From Niebla homalea (taxonomy: Eukaryota > Ascomycota > Lecanoromycetes > Lecanorales > Ramalinaceae), in the NCBI GenBank assembly GCA_019925105.1, contig JAHGAU010000030.1, forward strand, positions 434,001-498,000: a stretch of DNA of 64,000 bases. The letters run 5' to 3'. Below the pieces are notes generated by a model. It was not told the DNA's origin, searched no databases, and worked only from the letters and a program-made list of their open reading frames with translations. Position 1 is the first letter of the stretch, and every line of letters starts with the position of its first letter. The translations under genes and the position numbers were made by a program. Positions 34,990 to 48,465 of this stretch are shown one piece after another.

Positions 34990-37900
34990 AATATAGAGAT
35001 CTTACCGTGTAAAATATACTTAAAAAATGGAAGTATTCTACTTAAGAATACTATTAAATTACGATCTTTAAGCTATAGAGCTAGCCAATAACTTAATAAT
35101 CTAAAATTCTATAAAAATAAGATACCTTAACCTTATTATTGCGGGGGTATATATATTTATTAATCTAAAAGTATAAATGCTTATTTCCTAGCTTTATAAG
35201 CTAACTATACGCCGGTACTTATACGCTAGAAACCGGCTATATATAGGGGCCTTGGCTTTATAATGTAAAGTATTAAACGGAGCCTTAATAGGGGTCTTAA
35301 TTAAGAAATTTCGACCTTAACTAAATTCTTTAGAGTTTAAACCCTTAAATCTTATAATTATAACGAGAAATCTTTACCCAATTTAAACTCTCTTTATAAC
35401 TTAAAGGATTTTTAATTCTATTCCGCCGTTAAAATTACTTAGCTAAGACCTTTTATAAGGATTACGGAACGCTATAAAGTTAAAAAACTTTAAACTTTCA
35501 CTTTTTATAATAAAAAATCTTATCTTTAAGACGGTAACTTTAATTATATAATAAGGATACGACTCGGTTTTACCTTTAGAATCACTTAATTAAGATTATC
35601 TTTAAGGATTAAATCTTAAGAGAAGGAAGTCTATTTACTTAAACCGAGATTCTATATTTTAAAAAAGGGAGGTTAAGAACCAGCTACTAAATCCTTTATA
35701 TCCTAATTAACCCGGAAGGTTATTTAGTTTAATTAACGCCCGGAAGATTAAGGGTAAGGTAATTATGAGTGGAGATTATAGCCCTTAAAGTAAAAAGCGG
35801 CAATTAATTATAGAAATTAACTCTCCGTATTATACTGAATATAAAAGGGGTAAGCAATTTTAAAGAAACATAAAGATAATTTAAATATCCATAAAGTTTC
35901 GGTCTATTATTAATCAAGATAAATTAAACTTTATTTAAAATTCAGGCTTTATTATTAAAACCCTTAAGCATATTATTATTCCGCTTTATTAATACGGAAA
36001 TCCTTTTATTGTTTTTTACCATTAAATTAAAAGTAAATTCTTCCGCTTTTACCTAAGAAATCTTCAGAAAGAAAACCGAAGGACTATTTAAGAAGTAGCC
36101 GAAAACGTAAATAAGGAGTATTTACCCCCGTTTACGCCGAAGTTTTACGACAGCTTTAGCTTAAAGGCATTTAAAAAGTCTCTGATACCACCGTTTAACG
36201 AATTAATTTTTAAGCTCCGTTTAAGGGCAAAAGGCTAGATCCCGTTATTTAATACGGAATATCCCCTACAGAATATCCCCTGCCCTTAAACGACTTATTA
36301 ACTAAGTATTAATTAGAATCAGAATCGTTAAAGTCAGAAAACCCATCGGACTTCTTATTTAATCTTAGCTTTAGGTTTAAATCTAATTAAATAATCAGTA
36401 TTTCTTCGCGCGTAAGTATTAATTTAAGGATTTCGAGTTCTTATTTTCTCGCCGAAGATAACCTTTAAGATTAAAGACTCGGCCTCCGGGAGTTTCTTCC
36501 TTAGTATAATTCCGTTATTAATCGAGTAGTATTAATGGATATTATAATACCGGTAAGTTAAAGATTAATTAATCCTTAATAACCTCTATAAACCTATAAC
36601 TGCCAGGGATAAACTTAGGGCTACTATAGCCATTAAAACTCACTATGGGGACAATATACGCTACTTTATGGATAAATTAAATACGACCGAGGAAATCTAG
36701 ATTACTTTTACTACCTATTTTAAACCTTAAGGTTTAGGCCTATATACTAAGTTAACCCGGGAGTTTAAAATAATAATAAAAGGTTTAAATAAAACGGTCG
36801 ATTAATTTACCCGTAAATTCCGTAAATATATTATTAAAATATTAATTATTAATAAGTTATATAAAGTCTTTAACCCAATGGCTATTTAATTTTTCTTGCT
36901 TAATCTTAGTAATAGTTAATAATATTTTTATATTAACTTAATTTAAAACCAGACCATCCTGGGCCAAAATTCTTTTAATTTTAACGAAATTATATTAAGA
37001 GTTATTAACGAAGAATTGCAGGTTAATATAGCCCGCGTTAATACCACTTTATGGTCTTATCCGGCAGCTCCGAGAACCAATAATAAGCGGTTTTTTATTA
37101 AATATAATAACTAAAAGTATAATTACTATACCGTAAAAGGCCGTAATAATAGGCACCCAGAAAGTAATTACTAGGTTCTTTACCTTAAGAAAAGGATTAA
37201 GACGTTATACCGGGGGTTAAAGAAGCCGAAGACTAAGGAAGCTATTATTATTATTATACCGGTAAATCTATTAATTCTAGGGGAGGTCTATAGTATAATA
37301 AACGTAAACGTTAAGCCTAAATATATAATAATATCCGTTAACCTAGCTAATTTATAAAAGTTAATAATCCTGAATAATAATTATAATAAGTACCTTTTTT
37401 ATTAAAGGGAATTCTTTAATAATGACCTCCGGCCTTATTAAATAATATTTTTAAGGTTAGGTTTAATATAAATTAACTATACGGGCGGCATTAATACCGC
37501 TTAAATAATTTATAATATCGACAGGAGAAAAGTAATAATTAAGTTTTTAAACTCCATTTATTCCCCCGATAATAAAGTAAACCTTTTTTTAGAGACTTAA
37601 TTCTTAAATAATAAAGCAGAAATAATAACTTCCCGGGTTAAACGGATAATAATTAAAGGACCCGGTAAATTCATATATTCCCGGTGGGGATAACTCTTTA
37701 TACTAGATCTCTAGGTATTACCCCAATTAATAATAACGGTATTTAACGTACTAAACGATATATTAACTTAATATATAAAGATAAAGCATTTCGGCCCTTA
37801 ATCCATCGTTAAGTTAATTACGGTATCGATAAGGATATCCCTTAAACGTAAACGAAAGGAGTAAGAAGAGCCCTTAAAGGAGGTAACGTATATATATTAT

Positions 37901-40690
37901 GCCTTCAATAAGATAACCTTTCGGCCTTATAAAAGATATTTTAAGTTAAAGACTGTTCCGTTAAAGTTTATTTACTTAAACGTTACGGGGCTTATTAAGC
38001 CAATAAACTTTAATATAGCTAAATATTTTATTATTTTCCGGGACGACTTTATTTATATATTAGAAGTTTACCCGGTAATTTATAAATCGGACGTAGCCCG
38101 TAAATTTAAGCAGTTTTAAATTAAATATAAAACTATTAACCAGAAAATCAGGCGCTTACAGGTAAATAATAAGGATAAATATATATTAAAGGACTTTTAA
38201 AACTACCTTAAAGACTATAATATTATTTATAAACCAACGGTATAAAGCAGCCCCGAATAGAACCCCATAAGTGAAAAATTTAACCAGGAAATTAAAAAGC
38301 GGACCCATATAATAATCTATAATATAAACTTACCTAAGAATTTATAGCCGGAAATCGTTATAATTATTAATTACCTTATTATAAAAGAATTTACGTCCAG
38401 CCTAAAAAGGAAAATTATCTTATATTAAGCGTAATATAATTAAGAACCGGATTTATTATATTTATGAATAATTGGGTTACTAATATAAGTTAAGATTATA
38501 AAATACCGGATTTCCTTGGATAAAAGGGCCAATTTATTTATTTTATTAAACTACGATAATAAGATTATTAAAATATACCGGGTCTTCGACCCCTAAGTAT
38601 AAACTTTTAATAAGAAGGTAAAATAATTCTATAACGTTTATATTAAGGAACGGAAAATTACTTCGTTAAATAACTCCGATAAAAATACTTTAACGGAAAA
38701 GATTTAACGTTTAAAAAAGGATATATAGCCTTAATAAATCCTTACTTTAAAAAAGAATTACGAGAATTAAATCCATAATAACGCCTTTATTAATAATATC
38801 CTAAACGATATACTTATAGGTAATATAATCCCGGCTAAGGAATAAGGAAATTACCCTTAAACTTAATATAATTAAAATAAGTAATAGTTTAATAAATCGC
38901 GGGAGGAAATTAAAATTATTTTTTAAAGTAACCTTAAACTTAAAATCCTTAAGTATTTAAAGCTCTAGAATATATCCTTAAACCCGTTATCTACTTTTAT
39001 TAATATAATTATCTTGGATAAAGAAAAGGATATTTATTACTTAACGTTAATATTATTTAAGAATAAGCCGGAACTATTTAAGCTAAAAACCTATTAAGAA
39101 ATTATAAAAGATATTTACTATAAAATAAATTAACGATTAACGGAAAAAGACGAATATAACTCTTATATTAAAAATGGTACCTGGACATTTATACTTAAGT
39201 ATATAATATTCCTAAATATGATTATTTTAAAGGGACGATAGGTCTATACTTTTAAGAGAGGCGTTAACGGTTTAATTATTCGGTATAAGGCCCGTTAAGT
39301 GGTCCGCGGCTATAAATAATAGGAAAACATCGACTATAATAAAATTTTTATTTTTATAATTAAACTTATAAATTATAAAATGCTTTTTACATTAACGGCG
39401 GCTAATAATTAAGACTTAAAGTAAATAGATATAAAGACGGCCTTTCTTTATAACTTAATTGAAAAAAAAGTCTATATAAAGTAACTTTATAATTAAAAGA
39501 AGGGCACCGATATATATTATAAACTTAATAAGGCCCTTTACGGACTAAAGTAATCCCCTTAATTATAATATTATTACTTCTTTACCTTTATGGAGAAATA
39601 AGGGTTTAAGCTGATATTTACGGACTATTACGTATTTATATACCTTAGAGATGGGACGATTATGGCTCTTTACGTAGACGATATCTTAATTATTAACCTA
39701 TTTAAGGAAGATATTATAACCTTAAAAAAGGTACTTAATAATTAATTCTATATATCTGATTTAAGGTTAATTTATTATTATTTAAGTATAATTATTATAA
39801 AAAATTATTAGAATAGAACGCTTTAACTTAATTAGGAAGTTTATATAAAAAGAGTCGTTAAAGACTATAAGTAATAAGATATTACCTTTATATATATTTT
39901 TATAAAATTAAAGTATAAGCCGGAGCCTATATTTAAAGGCTATAAGGCCGACCCGATTTTCCGGAAGAAATACTAATTGGCCGTAAGTTCTTTAATATAT
40001 ATAATATTTAAAACTCGTTTAAATATCGCTTATTCCGTTTTAATAATTAATTAATATATTTTAAATCCTACTAAATATTATTAGAAGTTAATAAAAAGAA
40101 TTTTATATTACCTTTATATTACCGTTATTTTCTAGCTGGTATACCGGGGTAAATTAAAAGCTTTTAATGGCTATACCGACTCCGACTTTACCATAAATTT
40201 AACCCGGAGGTTTATTACGGGCTACGTATTTAACATAGGAAGTACCGCGATTAATTAATAATTTAAGTATTAAGTTATAGTTACCCTCTTTACTTATAAA
40301 GCGGAATATATAGGATAAATATAAATAATTAAAGAGGCCTTATAGCTTAAGTAGCTTTTAAGTGAAATTAAGCTATATTAAGCCGGAAACTTCCTTATCG
40401 TTATTATTTATAAAGATAATTAAAGCGTTATAACTTTCATTAAAAATCTTATATTCTATACCCGGATTAAATATATAAGAATCCAATAATATTGGCTTTA
40501 AGAAATTATAAAAGATAACCGAATAGATCTAAAGTATATCCCGACGCATAAATAAGTCGCCGACGGCTTAATAAAGCCCTTATTATATTAGCCTTTTAAA
40601 AGGTTTTATAAGGTACTTAACCTAAAAGTACCCCCGGAACGTTTTTATACCGACTGAAGCCTCATTAATGATATTAACGGCCTTACAGCT
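34990..40690 (+). pseudogene. Copia D1 gag-pol polyprotein, degenerate
   Basis: Decayed Copia frame. A knuckle-like stretch KYNYYTVKGRNNRHPE lies near 37110-37160. Integrase region follows at about 37900-38500. RT spans about 39180-39800, with DLK*IDIKTAFL near 39420-39450 (DVKTAFL type), NKALYGLK*SP near 39527-39560 and the catalytic box ALYVDDILIIN fully preserved at 39665-39697. RNase H shows GYTDSDFTINLTRRFITGYVFN at about 40170-40235 and TYKAEYIG near 40300. Stops remain throughout, mostly at former Gln/Trp/Arg codons. Confidence 0.87.
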
Positions 40691-41207
40691 TTAACTCTAA
40701 GTTACTTATAGGGTAAGCTTTAAGCCATTTATAAAGTAAGCTCTAAGTTATTTATAGGGAGGCCGTTATTAATCCTAAGGAGCCTAGGGGTACGTTTTAA
40801 TATAAATTTAATATATAAAATAAAAAGGTTAAAAAAATATTTTAAAAGGGGGATAAATCGTAAAAAACGGTATTTACCCCGGAGTATACCTGGACGAAAT
40901 TACGTACCCCGGGGGATTAATAAAGGATGATTTACGATATAAAAAAACTCGTTATCGTTACGTTAACTTTAATCCAGGGGAGCAAGTACTATATAGTTAA
41001 GGTTATAAGTATAATCTTTTAAAGTATTTTACCGCGAAAGACCACCATTACAGGGGAGCAAAAACCACCATTATAGGGGAGCTCCAACAACTTGTGGAAA
41101 ATATTACATAAATAAGGTATACGTTATATAAAGATTGAAGCTTAAATAAAGTGTTATAAATAAGTAATAAATATAAGGTAATAAATGTACCAAAGCTCGA
41201 AGGGGAG
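40690..41207 (+). repeat. Copia D1 3' non-coding region with repeated purine tracts
   Basis: Three copies of an approximately 25-bp unit containing ctctaagttacttataggg lie at 40695-40765. Further down, aggggagc occurs near 40977, 41053 and 41076, before the polypurine tract aaggggag that abuts the 3' LTR at 41208. Stretches between them carry no recognisable coding. Confidence 0.75.
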
Positions 41208-41359
41208 TATTAAAAGTACTTACATTCGTTACCCGGTAATCGGGTAGATTAGATATGATCCGAAGCTAAACCCGATTGGGATAGCTGGGATGCAAGAGTA
41301 CTTAGTCGCACTTTTATACTTAGGAAATAATCAAGTAACTTACACCTCACATTTCAAGA
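41208..41359 (+). repeat. Copia D1 3' LTR (152 bp)
   Basis: Starts tattaaaagtactta (mutated TGTTGAAAG) and ends cacctcacatttcaaga (unmutated). Confidence 0.94.
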
Positions 41360-41364
41360 TATAG
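41360..41364. repeat. TSD of Copia D1, right copy (tatag)
   Basis: Pairs with 34762-34766. Confidence 0.9.
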
Positions 41365-41821
41365 CTTAAGCAGCTTTTAAGTAAAATCAGGCCGTATTAA
41401 GCCGGGAACCTTCCTACTATTATTATTTATAAAGATAATTAAAGCACTATAGCTCTTATTAAGAACCCCGTATTTTATACCCGAATTAAGTATATAAATA
41501 TTTAATAGTATTAACTTCGGGAAGTTATAAGAGATAACCGGGTAAATTTAAAATATATCCCAACGTATAAATAAGTTGCCGACGGCTTAATAAAGCCTTT
41601 ATTATATTAGCCCTTTAAGGGGTTCCGTAAGGTACTTAACCTTAAAGTACCCCCGGAATATCCTTATATTGATTAAAACCTTATTAATAATATTAATAAC
41701 CTTACAGCTTTATCTTTAAGTTACTTAGGGTAAGCTTTAAGCCACTTATAAAAGGAGCTCTTAATTATTTATAGGGAGGTTATTATTAATTTTAAGGAAC
41801 CTGAAAGCACGTTTTAATATA

Positions 41822-41826
41822 AATTT
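41822..41826. repeat. TSD of Copia A2, left copy (aattt)
   Basis: Pairs with 47879-47883. Confidence 0.88.
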
Positions 41827-41988
41827 TGTTGAATATGCAGGATCGCCACTTGGGAGATCACGTGACGCGGATCAGATTAGATAAGGCGGACGTGCTAGAC
41901 CCGAGTGGGATAGCGGCATATAGCCTTATATATAGTCTTACTTTATATATAGTAATAATTAAATAACTTATACTTTTTAACTTTAATA
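41827..41988 (+). repeat. Copia A2 5' LTR (162 bp)
   Basis: Starts tgttgaatatgcaggatcgc with about 100 nearly RIP-free bases, then mutated to its end aactttaata. Confidence 0.94.
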
Positions 41989-42002
41989 GGTTATAAGCCC
42001 GG
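41989..42002 (+). promoter_or_regulatory. Copia A2 primer-binding site
   Basis: ggttataagcccgg abutting the LTR, the internal initiator tRNA-Met match with one RIP change. Confidence 0.82.
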
Positions 42003-42049
42003 ATTATACGTCCAGGTACTTAAATAACGTCTTCTTAATGTTTAATTTA

Positions 42050-45000
42050 GCCTATAAACGGTAATAAACTTATAATATAAAATATACCCGTAAACGATAT
42101 TTATACGTAGGCTATATTATTAAAAATCGACCTGGCTAGGCGTATAACATTACGGCTATAAACAGAGAAGCCTATTTAATTATTTATATTCTTCAATTAA
42201 GAAAAAGAACGTTTTATTAATAAGAATATATAAACCGTTATTTCCTAGCCCTATTAAAGGCCGTAAACGCTTATACGCTGGAGAGTTAAGTTAACGCCGA
42301 ATTAATAAAACCGAAATATAAAGCCTTTAAGGCTAATATATATACGTAAAGCCTTAACCGGGGTCTAAATAAGAAATTTAGGACGTTAAATAAATATTAA
42401 ATATATTATAGAACTCTACCGAGTTTAAAGCCTTAAAAATCGTATTAAAATCGAGTTTTTTTAAAATTAATTAAAGATAAATTACTCGGATTTAAGCGTA
42501 TTACGGTTTAAAATCATTCGCTTTAACCTGATTTTAAAGAGTAAATACGGGACGGAATAAATAATTAACGGTTAAACCTCTTAAAGTAAAAATTAATCCT
42601 TAAAAAAAAGGGATTAAAAACTAATTACAGAATTCTTTAATAAATAATTGGACTTAGGATGAACCTACTTATTACGGATTATAAAGATTAAAGTCCTTAA
42701 GCTAAAGGAAAATAATTAAGATAAACTTAAATACTTTAATTATAAAGATTAAGGGCTTTTAAGTAAAAAAAAAAAGTAATAATCTTAAGGGTATATATAT
42801 AGCGTTATAATATATTATAAAGTTTCGTTCTAATCTTAATTAAAATAAAGAATACTTTAATTAATAAGGTTTTATATTATTTATTACCCTAGATTATATA
42901 ATAATCCCGTATGAAGTATAATACTTAAACCTTATTATTTAATAATATCGTTATATACGAAGTACCCTTTTTCCCTTTATACTTAAAGATTTAAGAAAGG
43001 AAGACCGTTTCAATTTAACTAATAAAGATTAAGTCGAAGACCGGGATTACTTATTACCGTAAACGCCGAAGTCGTATAATAGCTTTGGCTTAAAAGCGTC
43101 TAAAAAACCCTTAATTAACTTATTAAATACTATTATCTTCAGGCTAAGTATAAATATTAAGAATTGGATACCGTCGTTTAACGTAAGTTACCCTTTATCC
43201 TTAAATAATAAGTCTTTAGTATATTAAATATTATTAAACTTAAATATTATTAATAATTATAATATAATTAATATCTTATTAATACTATCTTTTATATACT
43301 TTATTAAGGATAATAATTAAGAAAGACTTTATTATAAGGAAGTTTCCTTTAAGCTTAATCCCTTTATTAATAAATTAACGGTAATAAATATCGTAAAGCC
43401 AGTAAATAAAGGATTAAATAACGATTAATAACCTTTAAAAGTTAAAGGAGAAAGATACCCTTAAAATATATATAGCCTTAAAGAATTGTTATAGTATTAA
43501 TATTAAGTATTTAATTAATATTATAAAAAGCCCGGATATAATCTAAAAAAGACTTAAAGATTAATATAAACCTTAAGGGTCCGGTTTATATACGGAATTT
43601 ACTTAAGAGCTTATAAGTTTATAAAAGACCCTAAATATAATAATTAATAAATATAATAACCGTTATTAAAAAGTTTATATTAAAATTAAAGCGATTAATA
43701 ACTCTTTAATTATCCTAAACCATTTTATTATCCAGATATTCTTAAATAAATTAAAAGAGTTATAATAAACGTAATATTCGGTACTTATTTAAACGGCGAT
43801 ATAATAAGGCCTGGATACCCTTAAATTTTACGATATTATATAAAAACCCGTAATAAAGAAGCTTGGGCGGCTATCTAGTAATTAAACGTTTTAATATAAA
43901 CCTATAAGGATACGTTAAAGGGTTATAATAAAAGGACTTTTAATAAGACCCGGGAAAAGCTTATTTATTAATATTGTACTTAGAAAAGGCGTAATAATAA
44001 GTATATTAAAGATAAATATTAAGACCTTTACCCCGAAAAAAAGCCTATAAAGTTCCGTATTAAAAAGCCTAAAATTATTAAAAAGATTATTATGTTTATA
44101 AACCTTTTAATAATAAACTTTTACTTATTAACGTATATATAATAATTAATAACAATAATATTGGCTAATTATAGTTAATATATTTTTTAAAAAAAGATTC
44201 TTTTAAAAGGAGTTAAGACTTTATTAATCCTCGTCTTTAAGGCTTAAGCTAATAAGAACGAATTATATAAGGGATATAAGTATTATTTATATAATATATA
44301 AGGTGGATAATAAGCCCGTTAAGGTAAAATTTATAAATACGGTATATTCCCGGTAAACTTAATTAATTTCATATTTAAAATATAACTTCTGGATTATAAA
44401 GCTTAACTTAATATAATATAAACGGTCCGGACGGTAATATATAGTTAAAAAAAGCTTACTTATAATAAATAAAACGGCCTATTTATAATTAACCTATAAG
44501 AACTTACCCTTATTATAATAGCGTTTAACGTACCTTTAACTATATTTACCTAATATATATATATAAATTACCTCGGAGCTTAAAAATTATTTTAATTAAC
44601 GGATATATTAATTAAGATAGATCTTAAACGTAAATATTATAATAATAATAAGGCCAAAAATACTTACTATATATATTATATTACCAGACGGTTATACTTT
44701 TAATTATATAAGGGATATCTTAAACCTATAAAAACCCGTTAAAACTTATTTATACGGACCTTTTAAGGATAATTAATCCTTAAAAGTATAACGGAATAAC
44801 ATATTATATAACCTTCCGTAATAATAAAACTATAATATTAAAAGTTTATTTATTAATATATAAATCGGACGTAATTTAACGGTTTAAAGAATTTAAAGTT
44901 AAATATAAATAACCCCTAAATTAAAAGATTAAATGTTTTCAGGCTAATAGCGAGGATAAATATACGTTTAAGGCCTTCTTAAATTACTTAAAATAATATA

Positions 45001-47500
45001 GAATTATTTTCAAGGTAATAATATATAAGAACCTTAAATAAAATTTAATTAATAAAAAAATTAATTAAAAGATTAATAAGAAAATTAAAACTATACGGAT
45101 AACGGAGGGTATATTTAAAAACTTTTAACCGGAATTAATTTAAACGGTAAACTATATAATTATATAGATATTATATATACGGCTTAAAAAGGTAATATTA
45201 TATTAAGCTTAATATAATAAAAAACCGGACGTATCCTATATACGGACTTTAAGGTTAATTATATACGTAAGAACTATAGGTTATTAAGTTAAGCTTAATA
45301 ATAAGTTAAAACTATATATCTTAATAAGTTTTAATAAAAAGATTAATAAATACTTTAAAGTGATTAATCTACGGGTAAAACGGTTTAATTTTATAGTAAA
45401 AAATATATATAACGTATATATTAAGGAAAAACAGGTAATACCGTTAAATAACTCGGATCGTAAGGAGCTTATTAGTTAAATTTAAAAGCTTAAGAAGGTA
45501 AAAAAACCTTAATAAAACCTTAATTTAAGGGAAAAGTTTAGGAATTACGGTTTAATTAAAATAGATATTATTAATATAAACTTTACCTTTATTAAGCGAT
45601 TTATATGTCCGATTATAGTTTTTATTTAACGGATAACTTTACCGGACCCTTTAAGTTTAACGGCCGAAGACCTAGAGATTAATTATAATTAAGGATAAAA
45701 ATAATAAATTAAGAACTTAATTAAAGATAATCTTAGCCTTATATTTCCGGATAAACCGTATAATATATTATTAAATCCACTCTTTTTCTCGGCTTTATTA
45801 ACCTATAATAAAAATGAATTATTATACCCTTTAACCTTAATATCCTTTAAAATAACCCCGGAACTTATTAAGCTTAAAATTTATAAAGAAATTATAGTAA
45901 ATAAGTATACTTAAATAAATTAAGAGTTAACGGAAAATAATAAATACGGTTCCCTTAAAGAGAATGATATTTAAGTCTTAATTATACGGAGTTAAATCCC
46001 CGCCGGTATAATAATATTATAAGGATAATAAATTTATACCCTTAAACGTAAAGTTAATAATAATATAATTCGTTATAAGGCCTAGTAAATAATACGTAAC
46101 TTTAAATAACGTAAAGGTATCGATTATAATAAGAAGTTTACCTTAATAATAAAATTTATAAGTTATAAAATTCTCTTTACCCTTATAACGGTTAATAATT
46201 AAGATTTAAAGCAGATAAATATTAAAATAACGTTTTTTTACGGTCTTATTAAGGAAGAAATATATATAAAATAATTAAAAAAATAAAAAAAGACCGGTAA
46301 AGACGATAAAAAGCTTTATTATAAGTTTAAGAAGGGCCTATATGGATTAAAATAATTATTACGGCTATAATATAATCGTTTTTAGGAGTTTATAATTATA
46401 TAAGGTTTTAAATTTATCCATACGGACTATTACGTATTCCTTTACCCTAAAACCGGTATAATCGTAACCGTTTATATAAATAATATCCTAATAATTAATC
46501 CGTTTAAATAAGGGATTCGGGACTTAAAGATTATACTTAATTAGGAATTTTATATATTTAACCTAAGTTTAATAAGCTATTACTTAAGTATTATTATTAC
46601 TTAAGATTAATAAAACCGAACGATCCGTTTTAACTAAGAAGCTTATATTAAAAAGGTAATATAAGATTACGGTTAATAAAAAGTTTACCTAACGTATATA
46701 TTTATATAAATCGATTTTAGGCCGGAACCGTTATTTAAGGGTTATTAAGCGAAACCGGAATTCAAATAATAATATTAATCGGCCGTAAGTTTATTAATAT
46801 ATATTATGCTTAATATACGATTAAATATAGCCTATATAATAATAATTATTAATTAATATTCCGTAAATCCGTTTTATTAATACTGGCTATATATAAAATA
46901 AATTATACGTTATTTACGGACTATTATATACTTTTAATTAATATATAAGGGTAAGCTTAAAGCTCTTAATAAATATATTAATTCTAATTTTACGGCTGAT
47001 TTTACCCGTAAGTTAACTTTAAACTACCTTTTTAACGTAAAGAATATACCGATTTATTGATCCTTAAAAAGGCAACCGATTATAACGTTATTTACCTATA
47101 AAGTTAAGTATACGGGATAAACGTAAGTTATTAAGGAAGCTATCTGGCTAAAGGATTTATTAAAGTAAATATAATTTAATAAATCTGATATATACTTATT
47201 ATTATAATCTATAATAATAATTAAGGGGTTATCATACTAGTTAAAAACCCGGTATATTACGTAAGGATAAAGTATATAGGTATTTAATTATACTAACTAC
47301 GGGAATAACTTAAGGCTGATACCGTTAATCTCGAGTATATCTATATTACGGAATAGGTAATTAACGGGTTAATAAAGGCCCTATTTATTAAGACCTTTAT
47401 ATAGTTTAAACGGGCATTAAGCCTTAAGGAGCCATTATATTAATAGTTTAAAGACCGTATATTTACCGACGGCAAACCTGATAATAAGCCGGGTAATAAA
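42050..47500 (+). pseudogene. Copia A2 gag-pol polyprotein, degenerate
   Basis: Decayed Copia frame. A zinc-knuckle-like stretch (Y*YCT*KRRNNKYIKDKY) lies near 43965-44020. Integrase covers about 44270-45200. RT spans about 46000-46560, with QINIKITFFYGLI near 46210-46250 and the catalytic box TVYINNILIIN at 46468-46500 (YVDD, both D codons now AAT). RNase H shows SNFTADFTRKLTLNYLFNVK at about 46985-47045 and TYKVKYTG near 47095-47117 (STCEAEYTG type), then EAIWLKDLLK. Stops throughout. Confidence 0.86.
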
Positions 47501-47525
47501 TAATAAATAAATAATAATTATATAA

Positions 47526-47605
47526 GGGAGTTAATTACTTAATAACTAAAGGAGTTAATTACTTAATAATTAAGGGAGTTAATTATATAATAACTAGGGG
47601 AGCTA
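47526..47605 (+). repeat. Copia A2 3' tandem repeat, ~24 bp unit, about 4 copies
   Basis: Units of gggagttaattacttaataa type with minor variation, each beginning with a purine run. They precede the polypurine tract gaagggaag at 47708-47716 and the 3' LTR. The same array is present on the minus strand in A1. Confidence 0.85.
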
Positions 47606-47716
47606 CTTAATAAATATAATAACTAAATTCTTATATAAAAGGATATAACGTTAAAGCTATAAAGGAGCTATTTAATAAGTAAGATTTACGGGCTATATAT
47701 GAAGTTCGAAGGGAAG

Positions 47717-47878
47717 TATTAAATATATAGGATCGTTACTTAAGAGATTACGTAACGCGGATCAGATTAAATAAGGCGGACGTATTAAACCTAAGTGGGA
47801 TAGCGGCATATGGCCTTACATATAGTCTCACTTTGTACATAGTAATAATTAAGCAACTTACACCTCTCAACTTCAACA
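47717..47878 (+). repeat. Copia A2 3' LTR (162 bp)
   Basis: Starts tattaaatatatagg (mutated) and ends cacctctcaacttcaaca (unmutated). Confidence 0.95.
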
Positions 47879-47883
47879 AATTT
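47879..47883. repeat. TSD of Copia A2, right copy (aattt)
   Basis: Pairs with 41822-41826. D2 sequence resumes at 47884. Confidence 0.88.
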
Positions 47884-48313
47884 AATATATAAAATAAGGA
47901 AATTAAAAAAATATTTTAAAAAAAAGGTAAATCGCAAAAAACGCCCGGAGTATACCCGGATGAAATCACGTACCCGGGGGGATTATTAAAGGATGATTTA
48001 AGATATAGGGGAGCTCGTTATCGCCGCGCCGGCTTTATAATTCAAGGGAATAAGTAATATATATTTAGGGCTATAAGTATAATCTTTTAAAAATATTTTA
48101 CCGTAAAAGGATTACCGCTATAGTATAAGGAAGCAAAAATCACCGCTATAAAGAAGCAAAGATTACCGCTATAAGGGAGCTTTAATAACTTATAGAAAAT
48201 ATTACTTAAATGGGGTATATGTTATATAAAAATTAAAGCTTAAAGCAATAATAGAATATAATATTATAAATAAATAATTATATAAATAATATATATTAAA
48301 GCTCGAAGGGGAG

Positions 48314-48465
48314 TATTAAAAGTATTTATATTAATTACCCGGTATTTAAATAGATTAAATATAATCCGAAGCTAAACTTAATTAAGGTAACCGGGATTCA
48401 AGAGTACTTAGTCGCACTTCTATATATAGAGAAAAATCAAGAAACTTACACCTTACATTTCAAGA
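48314..48465 (+). repeat. Copia D2 3' LTR (152 bp)
   Basis: Same length and ends as the D1 LTRs (tattaaaagtattta to ttacatttcaaga). Confidence 0.92.

Larger units (their letters stand above)
34767..41359 (+). mobile_element. Copia D1: complete LTR retrotransposon, 6.6 kb
   Basis: Uninterrupted plus-strand element with 152-bp LTRs, primer site, decayed gag-pol, purine-rich 3' region and TSD tatag. Inserted into the RNase H region of another member of its own family (D2). Less RIP-damaged than the LINEs: the RT active-site box is intact. Confidence 0.95.
41827..47878 (+). mobile_element. Copia A2: complete LTR retrotransposon, 6.05 kb
   Basis: Uninterrupted plus-strand member of the family that includes A1, inserted in D2 3' non-coding sequence with TSD aattt. 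162-bp LTRs, primer site at 41989-42002, decayed gag-pol, tandem repeat array and purine tract before the 3' LTR. It is the reference copy used to join the A1 pieces. Confidence 0.95.
41365..48313 (+). mobile_element. Copia D2, 3' internal region, split by Copia A2
   Basis: Its own sequence is 41365-41826 (RNase H end and 3' non-coding start) and 47884-48313 (3' non-coding, purine repeats). It aligns with D1 40340-41207. The D1 cgtaaaaaacgg...cccggagtatacc stretch recurs at 47937-47965. Removing A2 and one TSD gives about 890 bases against 872 in D1. No complete frame remains. Confidence 0.88.

Noticed and set aside
47526..47605. Tandem 24-bp units considered as a satellite or CRISPR array
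   Set aside because: Units are directly adjacent with no unique spacers, and the same array is in Copia A1 at the same place, so it is a 3' feature of that element.
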